Part shown: positions 18,566-26,496 of the stretch, one piece after another | Layout of the letters: each line of letters starts with the position of its first letter | How positions within the stretch are numbered: the first letter of the stretch is position 1 | Assembly: GCF_024171955.1 (NCBI RefSeq) | Contig: NZ_JAMTCS010000010.1 | Coordinates: 124,001 to 188,000, forward strand | Direction of reading: 5' to 3' | DNA from: Promicromonospora thailandica | GTDB lineage: Bacteria; Actinomycetota; Actinomycetes; Actinomycetales; Cellulomonadaceae | Length of the DNA: 64,000 nt | Translations under genes and position numbers: made by a program | Notes under the pieces: generated by a model | What the model saw: only the letters and a program-made list of their open reading frames with translations | Database searches by the model: none | Told to the model about the DNA's origin: nothing

Positions 18566-18573
18566 GCCCCCGG

Positions 18574-18942
18574 TCAGGCCTCCCGTGCCGCTGCCGGGTG
18601 CGCCTGCTGCGCGAACAGCACGTCGACACCGAGCATCTCGATGACGCTCCGGACCACCGGAGGCGGCTCCGGCAGGCTGACCGTGAGGCCCTCCCGCGTG
18701 CCGTACGTGTACATCTGCATGAGGAACGCCACGCCGGTCGAGTCCATGAACGTGACACGTGACGTGTCGATCACGACCGCCTTCGCCCTCTCGATGGCGT
18801 TGGCGATCGCAGCACTCGACTCACCGCGCAGGGAGACGTCGATCTCTCCCCACATGCTCACGACGCTCGCGCGGGACTGTTCTTCGAACATGATCCCGCC
18901 CGTGCGCCCCCTGTTATCGAATTCCGTGTTGCTCACCTGCAT
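18574..18942 (-). CDS. STAS domain anti-sigma factor antagonist
   Basis: A 122-residue STAS protein. The motif VTFMDSTGVAFLMQM holds the Ser of DSTG, the site phosphorylated by RsbW-type kinases in this family; the unphosphorylated form would bind the anti-sigma factor. Residues 18-20 (MFEE) offer a shorter start at 18891. No cognate anti-sigma or sigma gene is nearby, so the partner is elsewhere. The upstream region is long and comparatively AT-rich, suggesting complex regulation. Confidence 0.85.
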   Translation of the reverse strand: MQVSNTEFDNRGRTGGIMFEEQSRASVVSMWGEIDVSLRGESSAAIANAIERAKAVVIDTSRVTFMDSTGVAFLMQMYTYGTREGLTVSLPEPPPVVRSVIEMLGVDVLFAQQAHPAAAREA

Positions 18943-19210
18943 CGCCCCTGTTCATTGCTCCCCGACACGGCCGCCGGAACGGGTCGCCCGACCCCCCGGG
19001 CAACTCTGGGAGATTGCAACGCCTTCGTCGCGATCACGGGAAGCCTACATCCGTGAAGATCGCAAGTGGAACAGTCGAGGAGGGTTACATTTCCCCCTCA
19101 GGACTGGTATAACTTGGAGTTTCTCCATCCAAACCGGAACAATTCCACCGGGCACATCGGACATATAGGCGCCGAGTTGGACATTCGTTCAAGAAAAAGA
19201 TTCACCGGAT
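18943..19210. other. AT-richer intergenic region with an orphan promoter
   Basis: 268 bases, visibly lower in GC than its neighbours. On the plus strand TTACAT (19085-19090), 17 bases, TATAAC (19108-19113, preceded by TG) forms a near-consensus sigma-70 promoter. The next plus-strand gene is over 600 bases away, and a minus-strand gene ends at 19211. A small RNA or antisense transcript is possible; no ORF with a good start is seen. Confidence 0.45.
19085..19113 (+). promoter_or_regulatory. Near-consensus promoter without an obvious gene
   Basis: -35 TTACAT, 17-bp spacer, extended -10 TGGTATAAC. The predicted start is near 19120, reading toward the 3' end of the convergent DUF3467 gene. Confidence 0.4.
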
Positions 19211-19567
19211 TCAATTCCCGGAGGAACGATTCGGGCCGTCAGGACCCTCCGCGGCTCTGGGATTTCGGACGGTCGGCGCGCTTTCCTTCTCCCATGCGTC
19301 GAGCTGCATGGTGAGGGCCTTCGCGAGCTCGAACACCTGCTGCGGAGGAATTCGTACGCGGGAGACCACCCGACCCGGCACGGTGATCGAGGTGACCTCG
19401 CCCGACTCCGGGTCCGACACCGGGCTCGGGGGCTGCTTCACGGCGATGAAGTCCAGGATGAACGAGGTCGGCGTGTGCCACACCGAGGCGAAGTCGGCGG
19501 GGACACCGGTCTCCATCTCGTCGGGGACGTCGATCTGGAACTCCTGGGGCAGCTCGTCGGACGACAC
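19211..19567 (-). CDS. DUF3467 family protein
   Basis: A 118-residue acidic protein from GTG 19567 (GAGGAG five bases before it). The core EMETGVPADFASVWHTPTSFILDFIAVKQ and IPPQQVFELAKALTMQLDAWEK is the DUF3467 signature. The family is small, cytoplasmic and uncharacterised. The frame is open upstream to 19687, but the extra residues are not conserved. It is divergent from the HelD-like gene. Confidence 0.8.
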   Translation of the reverse strand: MSSDELPQEFQIDVPDEMETGVPADFASVWHTPTSFILDFIAVKQPPSPVSDPESGEVTSITVPGRVVSRVRIPPQQVFELAKALTMQLDAWEKESAPTVRNPRAAEGPDGPNRSSGN

Positions 19568-19712
19568 TGGGGCTCCTCGATTGGCCGGGCGGTTCCCCGA
19601 CCGTACCGTGGGGCCGGTGGCCGCGACAGTGGAAACGGACTCTGGGGACATATGTCTCGCGGGTGCCGCTCGGTCACGGGAAAACATCGCGACCGGCGGC
19701 CGGGCCGCGCAC

Positions 19713-19718
19713 TAGACT
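19713..19718 (+). promoter_or_regulatory. -10 box of the HelD-like gene
   Basis: TAGACT in GCACTAGACTCG, about 40 bases before ATG 19758; a ribosome binding site CTGGAGG is present, so this gene is not leaderless. Confidence 0.4.
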
Positions 19719-19757
19719 CGCGCGTCTCCCACCCCGCCTGCCTCCTGGAGGACACCC

Positions 19758-21872
19758 ATGCCTGCCGACGTGCCCGAGCTCACCCGGGAACGCGAGTTCC
19801 TCACCGAGGCGCGCGCGCAGCTCGGCCGGATGCGCGAGCGGGTGGCCGCGCTCGACGGCCGGTACGCCGGGGACCGGGTGAGCGCGGACGTGCTGGAGGC
19901 GACGCTCGCCCGCCGCATGGAGCAGCTCACCGACGACCCGGAGATCCCGCTCTTCTTCGGGCGCATCACGGCGAGGTCCGAGGGCGGCGGCAGCAGCGAC
20001 GGCACCGAGACGTTCCACATCGGCCGCCGCCACGTCTCGGACCCCGACGGCGAGCCGATGGTGGTCGACTGGCGTGCCCCGGTGAGCACCCCGTTCTACC
20101 GCGCGACGCCCAAGGAGCCGATGGGTATCACGGCCCGGCGCCGGTACGGCTTCGCGCGCGGGCACCTCACGGGGTTCGAGGACGAACCCCTCGGGAGCGC
20201 GGACGGCGACGCGGCGGGCCCCGGCGCCCCGGCCCGCTCGGAGATCCTCGAGGCCGAGATCGAGCGCCCCCGCACGGGTCCCATGCGCGACATCGTCGCC
20301 ACCATCCAGCCCGAGCAGGACGTCATCGTGCGCATGCCGCTCGAGCGCACCCTCGTGGTGCAGGGTGCGCCGGGCACGGGCAAGACGGCCGTGGGGCTGC
20401 ACCGCGCGGCCTACCTCCTGTACGCGCACCGGGAGCAGCTCACGCGGCGCGGCGTGCTCGTCGTCGGGCCGAACAAGAGCTTCCTGCGGTACATCCGCGA
20501 CGTGCTGCCGGCGCTCGGCGAGATCCACGCCCGGCAGGCCACGATCGAGGAGGTCGTCGGCACGCACGCGCCGGTCCGGGCGACCGAGCCGGCCGACGTC
20601 GCCACGCTCAAGGGCGACGGCCGCATGGCCGAGGTGCTGCGCGCGGCCGTCTGGTCGCACGTGCGCATGCCGCAGGACACGCTCGTGCTGCCGCGCGGCT
20701 CGCGCCGCTGGCGCGTGCCCGCCTACGAGGCGCGCGAGGCCGTGGAGCAGGTCAGGGCCCGCGACGTGCGCTACGCGCTGGGCGCGGCCCAGCTGCGCCA
20801 CGCGCTCGCGCACCGGGTGCTGGTGCAGATCGAGGAGTCGGGCGACGCCCTCGACGACACGGCGTGGGACGCGCTGGCCCGCACCAAGCCGGTGCGCGAC
20901 TACGCGGCGGCCGTGTGGCCGGCGGTCGAGCCGCGCCGGCTCCTGTTCCGGCTGCTGTCGGAACCCGGCTTCCTCGCGGAGTGCGCGGCGGGCGTCCTGT
21001 CCGACGCCGAGCAGCGCCTGCTGGCCTGGGACCGCCCGCCCCGCTCCCCCGGCGCCGCGCGCTGGACGACGGCGGACCTGGTGCTGCTCGACGAGGTGGC
21101 CGACCTCCTGGACCGCGCGGAGTCGGTGGCGCACATCGTCGTCGACGAGGCGCAGGACCTGTCCGCCATGATGCTGCGCGCGCTCGGCCGCCGGGCCGCG
21201 ACCGGGTCGCTCACCGTGCTGGGCGACCTCGCGCAGGCGACGACGCCGTGGGCGGCGGACGACTGGGCGGACGTGCTCGGCCACCTCGCCAAGCCGGACG
21301 GCCACGTGGAGCAGCTCACCGCCGGCTTCCGTGTGCCCGCCGACGTGATCGAGCTCGCCGCCCGCCTGCTGCCCCGCATCGCGCCCGGCCTCGAGCCCCC
21401 GACCGCCGTGCGGCGCGCCCGTGGTCAGCTCGTGCTCACCGAGGCGCCGCTGGCGGACGTGCTGCCCGACGTCGTGCGCCGCGAGGGCTCCGTCGGCCTG
21501 ATCGTGCCCGACGCCGCCGTGGCCGAGGTCCGCACGGTGCTCGCGGGGGCGGGGCTGACGTTCGCCGTCGTCGGCGAGACGGACGGGCCGGGCGACCAGC
21601 CGATCGATCAGCCGGACGATCAGCCGGGCGACCAGCCGGACGAGGAGCCGCGCACCGAGTTCGACGCGCACCTGGAGCTGGTGCCCGCCTCGCTGGCCAA
21701 GGGCCTCGAGTTCGACCACGTGGTGCTGCACGACCCGGCCGGGATCGTCGCCGCGGAGCCGGACCGCGCCACCGGCCTGCGCCGGCTGTACGTGTGCCTC
21801 ACCCGGGCGGTCACGTCCCTGGTGGTGCGGCACGACGGCGATCTGCCGCCGGAGCTGGGCCGGACGGACTGA
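19758..21872 (+). CDS. HelD-like superfamily 1 ATPase (RNA polymerase recycling helicase)
   Basis: A 704-residue SF1 helicase-like protein. The N-terminal coiled-coil arm (residues about 5-60) is followed by the HelD-type FFGRI...HIGRRHV...VVDWRAPVSTPFY domain. Walker A is GAPGTGKT at 203-210 and the Walker B region IVVDEAQDLS. HelD proteins pull stalled RNA polymerase off DNA using ATP; the related HelR proteins of Streptomyces and Mycobacterium abscessus give rifampicin tolerance. Residues about 613-628 contain four (D/I)DQP-type tetrapeptide repeats from a 12-bp tandem repeat. Ribosome binding site CTGGAGG. Confidence 0.85.
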   Translation: MPADVPELTREREFLTEARAQLGRMRERVAALDGRYAGDRVSADVLEATLARRMEQLTDDPEIPLFFGRITARSEGGGSSDGTETFHIGRRHVSDPDGEPMVVDWRAPVSTPFYRATPKEPMGITARRRYGFARGHLTGFEDEPLGSADGDAAGPGAPARSEILEAEIERPRTGPMRDIVATIQPEQDVIVRMPLERTLVVQGAPGTGKTAVGLHRAAYLLYAHREQLTRRGVLVVGPNKSFLRYIRDVLPALGEIHARQATIEEVVGTHAPVRATEPADVATLKGDGRMAEVLRAAVWSHVRMPQDTLVLPRGSRRWRVPAYEAREAVEQVRARDVRYALGAAQLRHALAHRVLVQIEESGDALDDTAWDALARTKPVRDYAAAVWPAVEPRRLLFRLLSEPGFLAECAAGVLSDAEQRLLAWDRPPRSPGAARWTTADLVLLDEVADLLDRAESVAHIVVDEAQDLSAMMLRALGRRAATGSLTVLGDLAQATTPWAADDWADVLGHLAKPDGHVEQLTAGFRVPADVIELAARLLPRIAPGLEPPTAVRRARGQLVLTEAPLADVLPDVVRREGSVGLIVPDAAVAEVRTVLAGAGLTFAVVGETDGPGDQPIDQPDDQPGDQPDEEPRTEFDAHLELVPASLAKGLEFDHVVLHDPAGIVAAEPDRATGLRRLYVCLTRAVTSLVVRHDGDLPPELGRTD
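21594..21641 (+). repeat. Four 12-bp tandem repeats inside the HelD-like gene
   Basis: Units start at 21594, 21606, 21618 and 21630 (consensus GAYCAGCCGGAC) and encode Asp-Gln-Pro-X repeats in a surface linker. Confidence 0.85.
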
Positions 21873-21891
21873 GCGCCGGGCGCGTCGCGGG

Positions 21892-22554
21892 TCAGTCGTC
21901 GACCGGCTCGCCCGTGGGGTCGTCGGCGAGGAGCGCGTCCACGGCCGGGCCGCCGACGGGCGCGGCGGACCAGTCCACGAGGCGCCAGCCGCCGGCGGGA
22001 TCGCCCTCGACCTCGACCAGCCCCGTGTTGGCCAGGGCCGTCTGCTCCGCGTGGTCGATGTCCACGCCGTCCGCTCGGGCCGCGACCCAGGTGCGGATCG
22101 CGGCGCCGTGCGAGACCACGACGGCGCTGTCCGCGCCGCTCGCCGCGATCGCCGCCACGGCCTCGTCGTAGCGCGCGAGGAAGGCCCGGCCGTCGGGGCC
22201 GCCCGGCATCGGGCGGTCCACGTCGCCCCGGGCCCACCCGAACACGGTCTCGAGGTAGCGCACGTGCGACTCGTGGGTCGCCGCCATCTCGAGGTCTCCC
22301 GCCTCGATCTCCCGCAGGCCCGTCAGCGTCACGGGCTCGATGCCGCGCGCCCGGACCAGCGGGGCCGCCGTCAGCGCGGTGCGGACCAGCGAGGAGACGG
22401 CGATCGCGTCGACCGCGCGGTCGCGGAGGGCGTCCGGGACGGCGGCCGCCTGCCGCTCGCCGAGCGCCGTCAGGCCGGGTCCGGGGCTCGCGGTGTCGAG
22501 GAGACCGCGCACGTTCGAGGGTGTCTGTCCGTGGCGCAGCAGCAGGAGTCGCAT
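21892..22554 (-). CDS. Histidine phosphatase family protein
   Basis: A 220-residue phosphoglycerate mutase-like phosphatase. The RHG motif (LLLLRHGQTPSN, phosphorylated His) starts the protein, the second arginine is in VSSLVRTALTA, the catalytic Glu in GLREIEAGDLE and the second His in VVVSHGAAI. Substrate unknown. ATG 22554 is chosen because GGGAAG lies ten bases upstream; an ATG three codons earlier (22563) is too close to it. Converges with the HelD-like gene. Confidence 0.9.
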   Translation of the reverse strand: MRLLLLRHGQTPSNVRGLLDTASPGPGLTALGERQAAAVPDALRDRAVDAIAVSSLVRTALTAAPLVRARGIEPVTLTGLREIEAGDLEMAATHESHVRYLETVFGWARGDVDRPMPGGPDGRAFLARYDEAVAAIAASGADSAVVVSHGAAIRTWVAARADGVDIDHAEQTALANTGLVEVEGDPAGGWRLVDWSAAPVGGPAVDALLADDPTGEPVDD

Positions 22555-22735
22555 GCGGGACATTCTTCCCGACGGCCCCACCGGCAGGGCCGTCGACGCA
22601 CGCGGCGACGACTTCGTGGGGGGTGGTTCCCGCATCGTGTCCGTTCCGTTACTCTTGGGCGCTATGCGCCGGACGTGGCCCAGCCAGACACGTCCCGCCG
22701 GTTGTCCCCCGCCGATCTGAAAGGTCTCCGCCTTC

Positions 22736-23503
22736 ATGGATCCCCAGTCCTCCCCGTCGACGGCCGTGCGCGCCCGCGGCCGCCACCGGGCGGCCCGCCG
22801 CCCTGCCCTGCCCGTCCTCAAGGCCGGCACCGGCCAGACCGCGGCCGTCGCGAGCCGCGGTGCGGTGATCGCCGCGGCAGGTTCCGGGGTGCTGCTCTCC
22901 CTCATCGCCCCGCCCGCGCAGGCGGCCCCCGCCACCGAGCTCGGCACCGCGCTGAGCGGCAAGGCCATGCAGGGCACGCTGAACTCGACGGACCTCGACG
23001 CGCTCACGGCCCAGGCCCGGGAGGCGGTCGCCGCGGCGAACGTCGTCGCCGTCGCGCCGACCGCGGAGCTGAAGGTCGAGAAGACCGCGGTCTCCGTGGT
23101 CTCCGCCGCCGAGAACGCGGAGTTCCAGGCCGAGCAGGCCGCCCAGCGGGCCGAGGAGGAGGCCGCGCAGCGGCGCGCCTCCGTGGTCTCGGTCGCGATG
23201 CGCTACCTCGGCGTCCCCTACGTGTGGGGCGGCACGACGCCCGCCGGCTTCGACTGCTCCGGGTTCACCTCGTACGTCTTCGCGCAGGTCGGGATCGACC
23301 TGCCGCGCACGTCCTCCTCGCAGCGCTACGCCGGGACGCCGGTGTCCTGGGCCGACGCCCTGCCGGGCGACCTGATCTGGACGCCGGGCCACATCGCGAT
23401 CTATGCGGGCGACGGCATGCAGATCGAGGCCCCGGTCCCCGGCAAGAGCGTGCGGTACACGAGCATCTGGCAGTCCTCGCCGACGTTCATCCGCGTGGCC
23501 TGA
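22736..23503 (+). CDS. Secreted NlpC/P60 cell-wall peptidase
   Basis: A 255-residue exported hydrolase. A long basic leader and hydrophobic segment (about 40-62) end at AQA-AP, a likely signal peptidase site. A short Ala/Glu-rich coiled coil (about 125-147) leads to the NlpC/P60 domain, with catalytic Cys174 in FDCSGFTSYVF, His219 in PGHIAIY and the WGGTTP loop. Such enzymes cut D-glutamyl-diaminopimelate (or lysine) bonds of peptidoglycan during cell separation. A -10-like TACTCT lies about 85 bases upstream; no riboswitch-like fold was recognised in that leader. Confidence 0.92.
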   Translation: MDPQSSPSTAVRARGRHRAARRPALPVLKAGTGQTAAVASRGAVIAAAGSGVLLSLIAPPAQAAPATELGTALSGKAMQGTLNSTDLDALTAQAREAVAAANVVAVAPTAELKVEKTAVSVVSAAENAEFQAEQAAQRAEEEAAQRRASVVSVAMRYLGVPYVWGGTTPAGFDCSGFTSYVFAQVGIDLPRTSSSQRYAGTPVSWADALPGDLIWTPGHIAIYAGDGMQIEAPVPGKSVRYTSIWQSSPTFIRVA

Positions 23504-23528
23504 CCGACCGCCATCTCCTGATCCTCCC

Positions 23529-23561
23529 CGGGGGCGCACCGATCAGTTTCGGGCGCCCCCG
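23529..23561 (+). terminator. Hairpin after the NlpC/P60 gene
   Basis: CGGGGGCGC (23529-23537) and GCGCCCCCG (23553-23561) with a 15-base loop, 26 bases after the stop. Confidence 0.65.
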
Positions 23562-23606
23562 AGGTCTGCCCCTCCGACCGCATCCCGACGCGACCCGGAG
23601 TGGGAC

Positions 23607-24179
23607 ATGACCGCCACGTACACGTTCGACGTCTTCATGAGCCTCGACGGCTTCGGCAGCGCCTCCGGCGACTGGACCGGCTACTGGGGCAAGCAGGGCC
23701 CGGAGCTGCTCGAGCACCGCCTCGCACTGTACGAGCCGGAGCAGCGGATGGTCTTCGGCGCCACCACCTTCCGCATGTTCGGCCAGATGCTGGCCACGGT
23801 GACCGACCCCGCCGTGGGCGACCCCTGGGTCACGCGGATGCTGGACCTGCCTGCCACGGTGGTGTCGAGCACCCTGGAGGAGCCCCTCGACCGGAACGCG
23901 ACGGTCGCGCGGGGCGACGGCGTGGACGTCGTCCGCCGCCTCAAGGACGAGTCGCCGGTGCCGCTGCGCTCGCACGGCAGCCTGTCGCTGAACCGGGCAC
24001 TGCTGGCCGCCGGCCTCGTGGACCGCGTGCAGGTGACGCTCTTCCCGGTGGTCACCGGCAGGAGCGGCGGCGACCCGATCTTCCGCGGCGCCGAGGACTT
24101 CGACCTCGAGCTGCTCGAGCGGCGCACCCTCGACCACGACATCCAGGAGCTGGTCTACCGGCCCACGCTGCACGGCTGA
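23607..24179 (+). CDS. Dihydrofolate reductase-like (RibD C-terminal) protein
   Basis: A 190-residue RibD_C/DHFR-fold protein starting TYTFDVFMSLDGFGS, the common start of this broad NADPH-binding family. The C-terminal SHGSLSLNRALLAAGLVDRVQVTLFPVVTG is the family's second signature. Many members occur in actinobacteria without known substrates. ATG 23607 has CGGAG seven bases upstream. A second, distantly related member lies at 34377-34940. Confidence 0.82.
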   Translation: MTATYTFDVFMSLDGFGSASGDWTGYWGKQGPELLEHRLALYEPEQRMVFGATTFRMFGQMLATVTDPAVGDPWVTRMLDLPATVVSSTLEEPLDRNATVARGDGVDVVRRLKDESPVPLRSHGSLSLNRALLAAGLVDRVQVTLFPVVTGRSGGDPIFRGAEDFDLELLERRTLDHDIQELVYRPTLHG

Positions 24180-24185
24180 GCGGCG

Positions 24186-24833
24186 TCAGCCCCTGCTCAG
24201 GACGAAGCCCGCGTGGTGCAGGACGCCGTCGTGGTACTGGCCGAACGCCCAGAACCCCGTGTCGTCGAGGTAGGTGATCCGGTCGCCGTCGAGCCAGAAG
24301 CTGCCGGTCCAGGCGTCGCGGCGGCCGCCGCGGGTCTCGCTGTAGCGGCCGTCGGGCGTGAGGTACTGGGTCATGTCCCGCCGCGCGTCTCTCCAGGCAC
24401 CGAGCCGTGGGTCGGCCGGGTCGTCGACGCCCCGGTCCCGGACGGCCGCGCCGTCGCGCACCACCACCCGCCCGTCGACGACGACGGCGCGCAGCCCGGC
24501 CGGGTCGACCACGAGCATGCGGGTGATGCGGTCCGGGCCGACCGTGCCGTCGACGACCGCGAACGTCGCCGGACGGCCCGGCGTCAGGTCGAAGGCGTCC
24601 CGGGCCGGCGGGCTGGGCGCCGCGAACACCGACTCGACCAGGAGCGGCACGACGGAGGCGCCGCTGCCGTCGATCGTCAGGCGCTCGCCGGGCCCGGCGC
24701 CGTCGTCGGACGGCGGGGCGGCGATCAGCGGGCCCTCGGTGACCAGGTCGGCGCGCGTCGTGCGCGTGGGTGTGCGGTGCACCAGGGCGCCGGTGACGGT
24801 GATCCGGGACGGTGCGGGTACGGGTGCGGGCAT
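24186..24833 (-). CDS. Atu4866 domain protein with an amidohydrolase-like N-terminal segment
   Basis: A 215-residue protein. The last ~75 residues (LTPDGRYSETRGGR, GSFWLDGDRITYLDDTGFWA, LHHAGFVLSRG) match the small beta-barrel Atu4866 domain, of unknown function. The first ~130 resemble the N- and C-terminal strands of an amidohydrolase (RITVTGALVHR..., LTPGRPATFAVVDG, AVVVDGRVVVRDG) with the catalytic barrel missing. It therefore looks like a composite in which the metal-binding core was deleted. ATG 24833 follows GTGGAG; a GTG three codons upstream is possible. Confidence 0.6.
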   Translation of the reverse strand: MPAPVPAPSRITVTGALVHRTPTRTTRADLVTEGPLIAAPPSDDGAGPGERLTIDGSGASVVPLLVESVFAAPSPPARDAFDLTPGRPATFAVVDGTVGPDRITRMLVVDPAGLRAVVVDGRVVVRDGAAVRDRGVDDPADPRLGAWRDARRDMTQYLTPDGRYSETRGGRRDAWTGSFWLDGDRITYLDDTGFWAFGQYHDGVLHHAGFVLSRG

Positions 24834-24966
24834 GTGCTCCACTCTGCCGCCGGGCGCGCCCGGGCACGAGGGCGCGCTGCTCCTGTGTGCACTGCTCCTG
24901 TGTGCACCGCACCCCGGCAGGCCCGTCCGGGCGGCGAGCTCGGTCCTTTACCCAGACCGGTTCCGC

Positions 24967-25062
24967 GAGATCGGTCGTGTGCACCGAGATCGGTCGTTCG
25001 GGCGACCGATCTCGAGGCGACCGACCGAACCCACGCGCGGGCGACGGGGAAGGGACCGATCT
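24967..25062. repeat. Cluster of GATCGGTC repeats with a perfect 12-bp hairpin
   Basis: GAGATCGGTCG occurs at 24967 and 24986. The second copy pairs perfectly with CGACCGATCTCG (25003-25014) around a 6-base loop. Related inverted motifs lie at 25019-25028 and 25052-25062. The cluster follows the stop of the minus-strand PHP gene and could terminate it, but the extra copies suggest a protein-binding or recombination site. Confidence 0.6.
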
Positions 25063-25082
25063 GGCGGCGCCGGGCCTCGACC

Positions 25083-25949
25083 TCAGCGCACCCAGAGGTC
25101 CTGGGGTGCCCGTCCCGGGCGGAAGCCGAAGTGCTCCAGCATCGCGGCCGCCTCGGGGAAGTGCGCCGCGAGCGCACCGGGTGTGTGCGCGTCGCTGCCG
25201 ATGCTGACCGTCCGGCCGCCCTCCTGCGCCCACCACTGCGGGAGCCAGGACCAGAGGCGGCGCGTGTTCATCTCCAGGGCCCGCCCACCCTCGGCGATCG
25301 ACCGCAGGGCCACGCGGAACGGCTCCTCGAACCGGCGAGGGTCGAACGGTCCGTGCTCCTCGGCGGGCCAGGCGCGCACCGGGTAGTCGATGTGGGTGAA
25401 CACCTCGAACGCGTCCGACCCGCGCACCATGGCCGGCACCTCGTCGAGGTAGCGCTCCAGGACGACGGCGGGGTCGTGCTCCCGGTACAGCGTCGCCGGC
25501 TCGGCGGGACCGCCGCCGAGGTCGAGGGTGTGCAGCGAGCCGAGGACGCGGTCGATCTCGTCACCGAAGAGGCCTGGGTCGAGGATCCGCGCCGTGGGCT
25601 CGGCGAGCAGGTGGGGCTGTCCGAACTCGACGCCCGTGCCGATGAACAGCCCGGGGAACTCGTGCCGCACCCGGTCGACGGCGTCGAGGTAGCCGGTCAC
25701 GTCCAGCGGGTCGTGGACCACCAGGCCGGTCTCGTCGTCGACCAGGTGCCGCTGGTGCGGCATGAGGTCGTCGGCTGCGGCCCGCCACCAGCCGGGCACG
25801 TCGAGGTGCTCGGTGAAGTACAGCGCCGGCAGCCCGATCCGCACCGCGCGGGCGCACGTGGCGCGCATGCGCCCGGCGGCCTGCGAGTGCGGGCCGCCGG
25901 TGTCCCAGGACCACTCGCTGTGCACGTGGCTGTCGGCGGGCAGTGTCAT
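25083..25949 (-). CDS. PHP domain phosphoesterase (histidinol-phosphatase-like)
   Basis: A 288-residue PHP-fold metal enzyme. Metal motifs appear in order: DSHVHSEWS (HxH), FTEHLDVPG, an EFGQPHLL segment, LGSLHTLD, FTHIDYP, and SIGSDAHTPGAL near the C-terminus. This set resembles HisK-type histidinol phosphatases, but sequences of this length also act on other phosphoesters. No his genes are nearby, so a role in histidine synthesis is uncertain. ATG 25949; the CpaE-like gene lies 17 bases upstream on the same strand, so the two may form an operon. Confidence 0.85.
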   Translation of the reverse strand: MTLPADSHVHSEWSWDTGGPHSQAAGRMRATCARAVRIGLPALYFTEHLDVPGWWRAAADDLMPHQRHLVDDETGLVVHDPLDVTGYLDAVDRVRHEFPGLFIGTGVEFGQPHLLAEPTARILDPGLFGDEIDRVLGSLHTLDLGGGPAEPATLYREHDPAVVLERYLDEVPAMVRGSDAFEVFTHIDYPVRAWPAEEHGPFDPRRFEEPFRVALRSIAEGGRALEMNTRRLWSWLPQWWAQEGGRTVSIGSDAHTPGALAAHFPEAAAMLEHFGFRPGRAPQDLWVR

Positions 25950-25966
25950 AGCGGTGCGCCGCCGCC

Positions 25967-26371
25967 TCAGCGGCTGAGCTCCATGAGCGCGAGCAGCGCG
26001 CGGCCGTAGGCCTCGGCGGGCTCCGGGTCGCTGACGACCTGGGTCTCGCCGAGCAGGTCGACCTCGACCTCGTAGGTGTCGCCGGTGCGGCGCAGCGCCC
26101 GGAACGTGGACCGCAGCAGGGCGCGCAGCTGGTCCTCACGTGGGAGCCACAGCGCGTCCTCGATCGCCACGGAGTCCAGCGCCCACTCGGTGGTGCCGTT
26201 GAAACCGAGGATGGTTCCGGTGGGGTAGACGCGCGGCTCGATGGTCATGGTGCTGACGGTGAAGACGTCGCTCACCAGCTCGGGCGCCCGGACCTGGAAC
26301 TGGTCGCCGTCGACCGGCGTCCAGACCAGGCCCGCGTCCCGGAGCCGGGCGGCGAGCTCTGTGGAGATCAT
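25967..26371 (-). CDS. Uncharacterised actinobacterial protein (often labelled CpaE-like)
   Basis: A 134-residue protein ([19 protein letters not shown]..., GFNGTTEWALDSVAIEDALWLPR). Similar short proteins are widespread in actinobacteria and often carry the label pilus assembly protein CpaE, but no P-loop or receiver domain is visible, so that name is not supported by the sequence. Starts at 26371 or 26389 are both possible. It is divergent from an aldehyde dehydrogenase gene, with a perfect palindrome between them. Confidence 0.7.
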   Translation of the reverse strand: MISTELAARLRDAGLVWTPVDGDQFQVRAPELVSDVFTVSTMTIEPRVYPTGTILGFNGTTEWALDSVAIEDALWLPREDQLRALLRSTFRALRRTGDTYEVEVDLLGETQVVSDPEPAEAYGRALLALMELSR

Positions 26372-26418
26372 CCAGCCATTGTCCGACATGACCGGCACGG
26401 CCACTCGGTGTTGCAACC

Positions 26419-26455
26419 GGAGAACCTATCCATTAGCGTTACGGATAGGTTCTCC
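26419..26455. promoter_or_regulatory. Perfect 13-bp inverted repeat, candidate operator
   Basis: GGAGAACCTATCC (26419-26431), 11-base spacer, GGATAGGTTCTCC (26443-26455). It sits in the gap between the divergent CpaE-like and aldehyde dehydrogenase genes, 42 bases before the latter's ATG. The size and symmetry suit a dimeric or tetrameric repressor; a hairpin in RNA is the alternative. Confidence 0.6.
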
Positions 26456-26496
26456 GCTTGTTCGGACGGCGGAGGCCACCCGACGAAAGGACCGTC

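Noticed and set aside
22564-22735. Possible c-di-AMP (ydaO) riboswitch before the NlpC/P60 gene, a known association in actinobacteria
   Set aside because: The leader is short and none of the conserved riboswitch segments could be recognised by eye.
25967-26371. Annotation as pilus assembly protein CpaE
   Set aside because: No P-loop ATPase or receiver domain in 134 residues and no pilus genes nearby.
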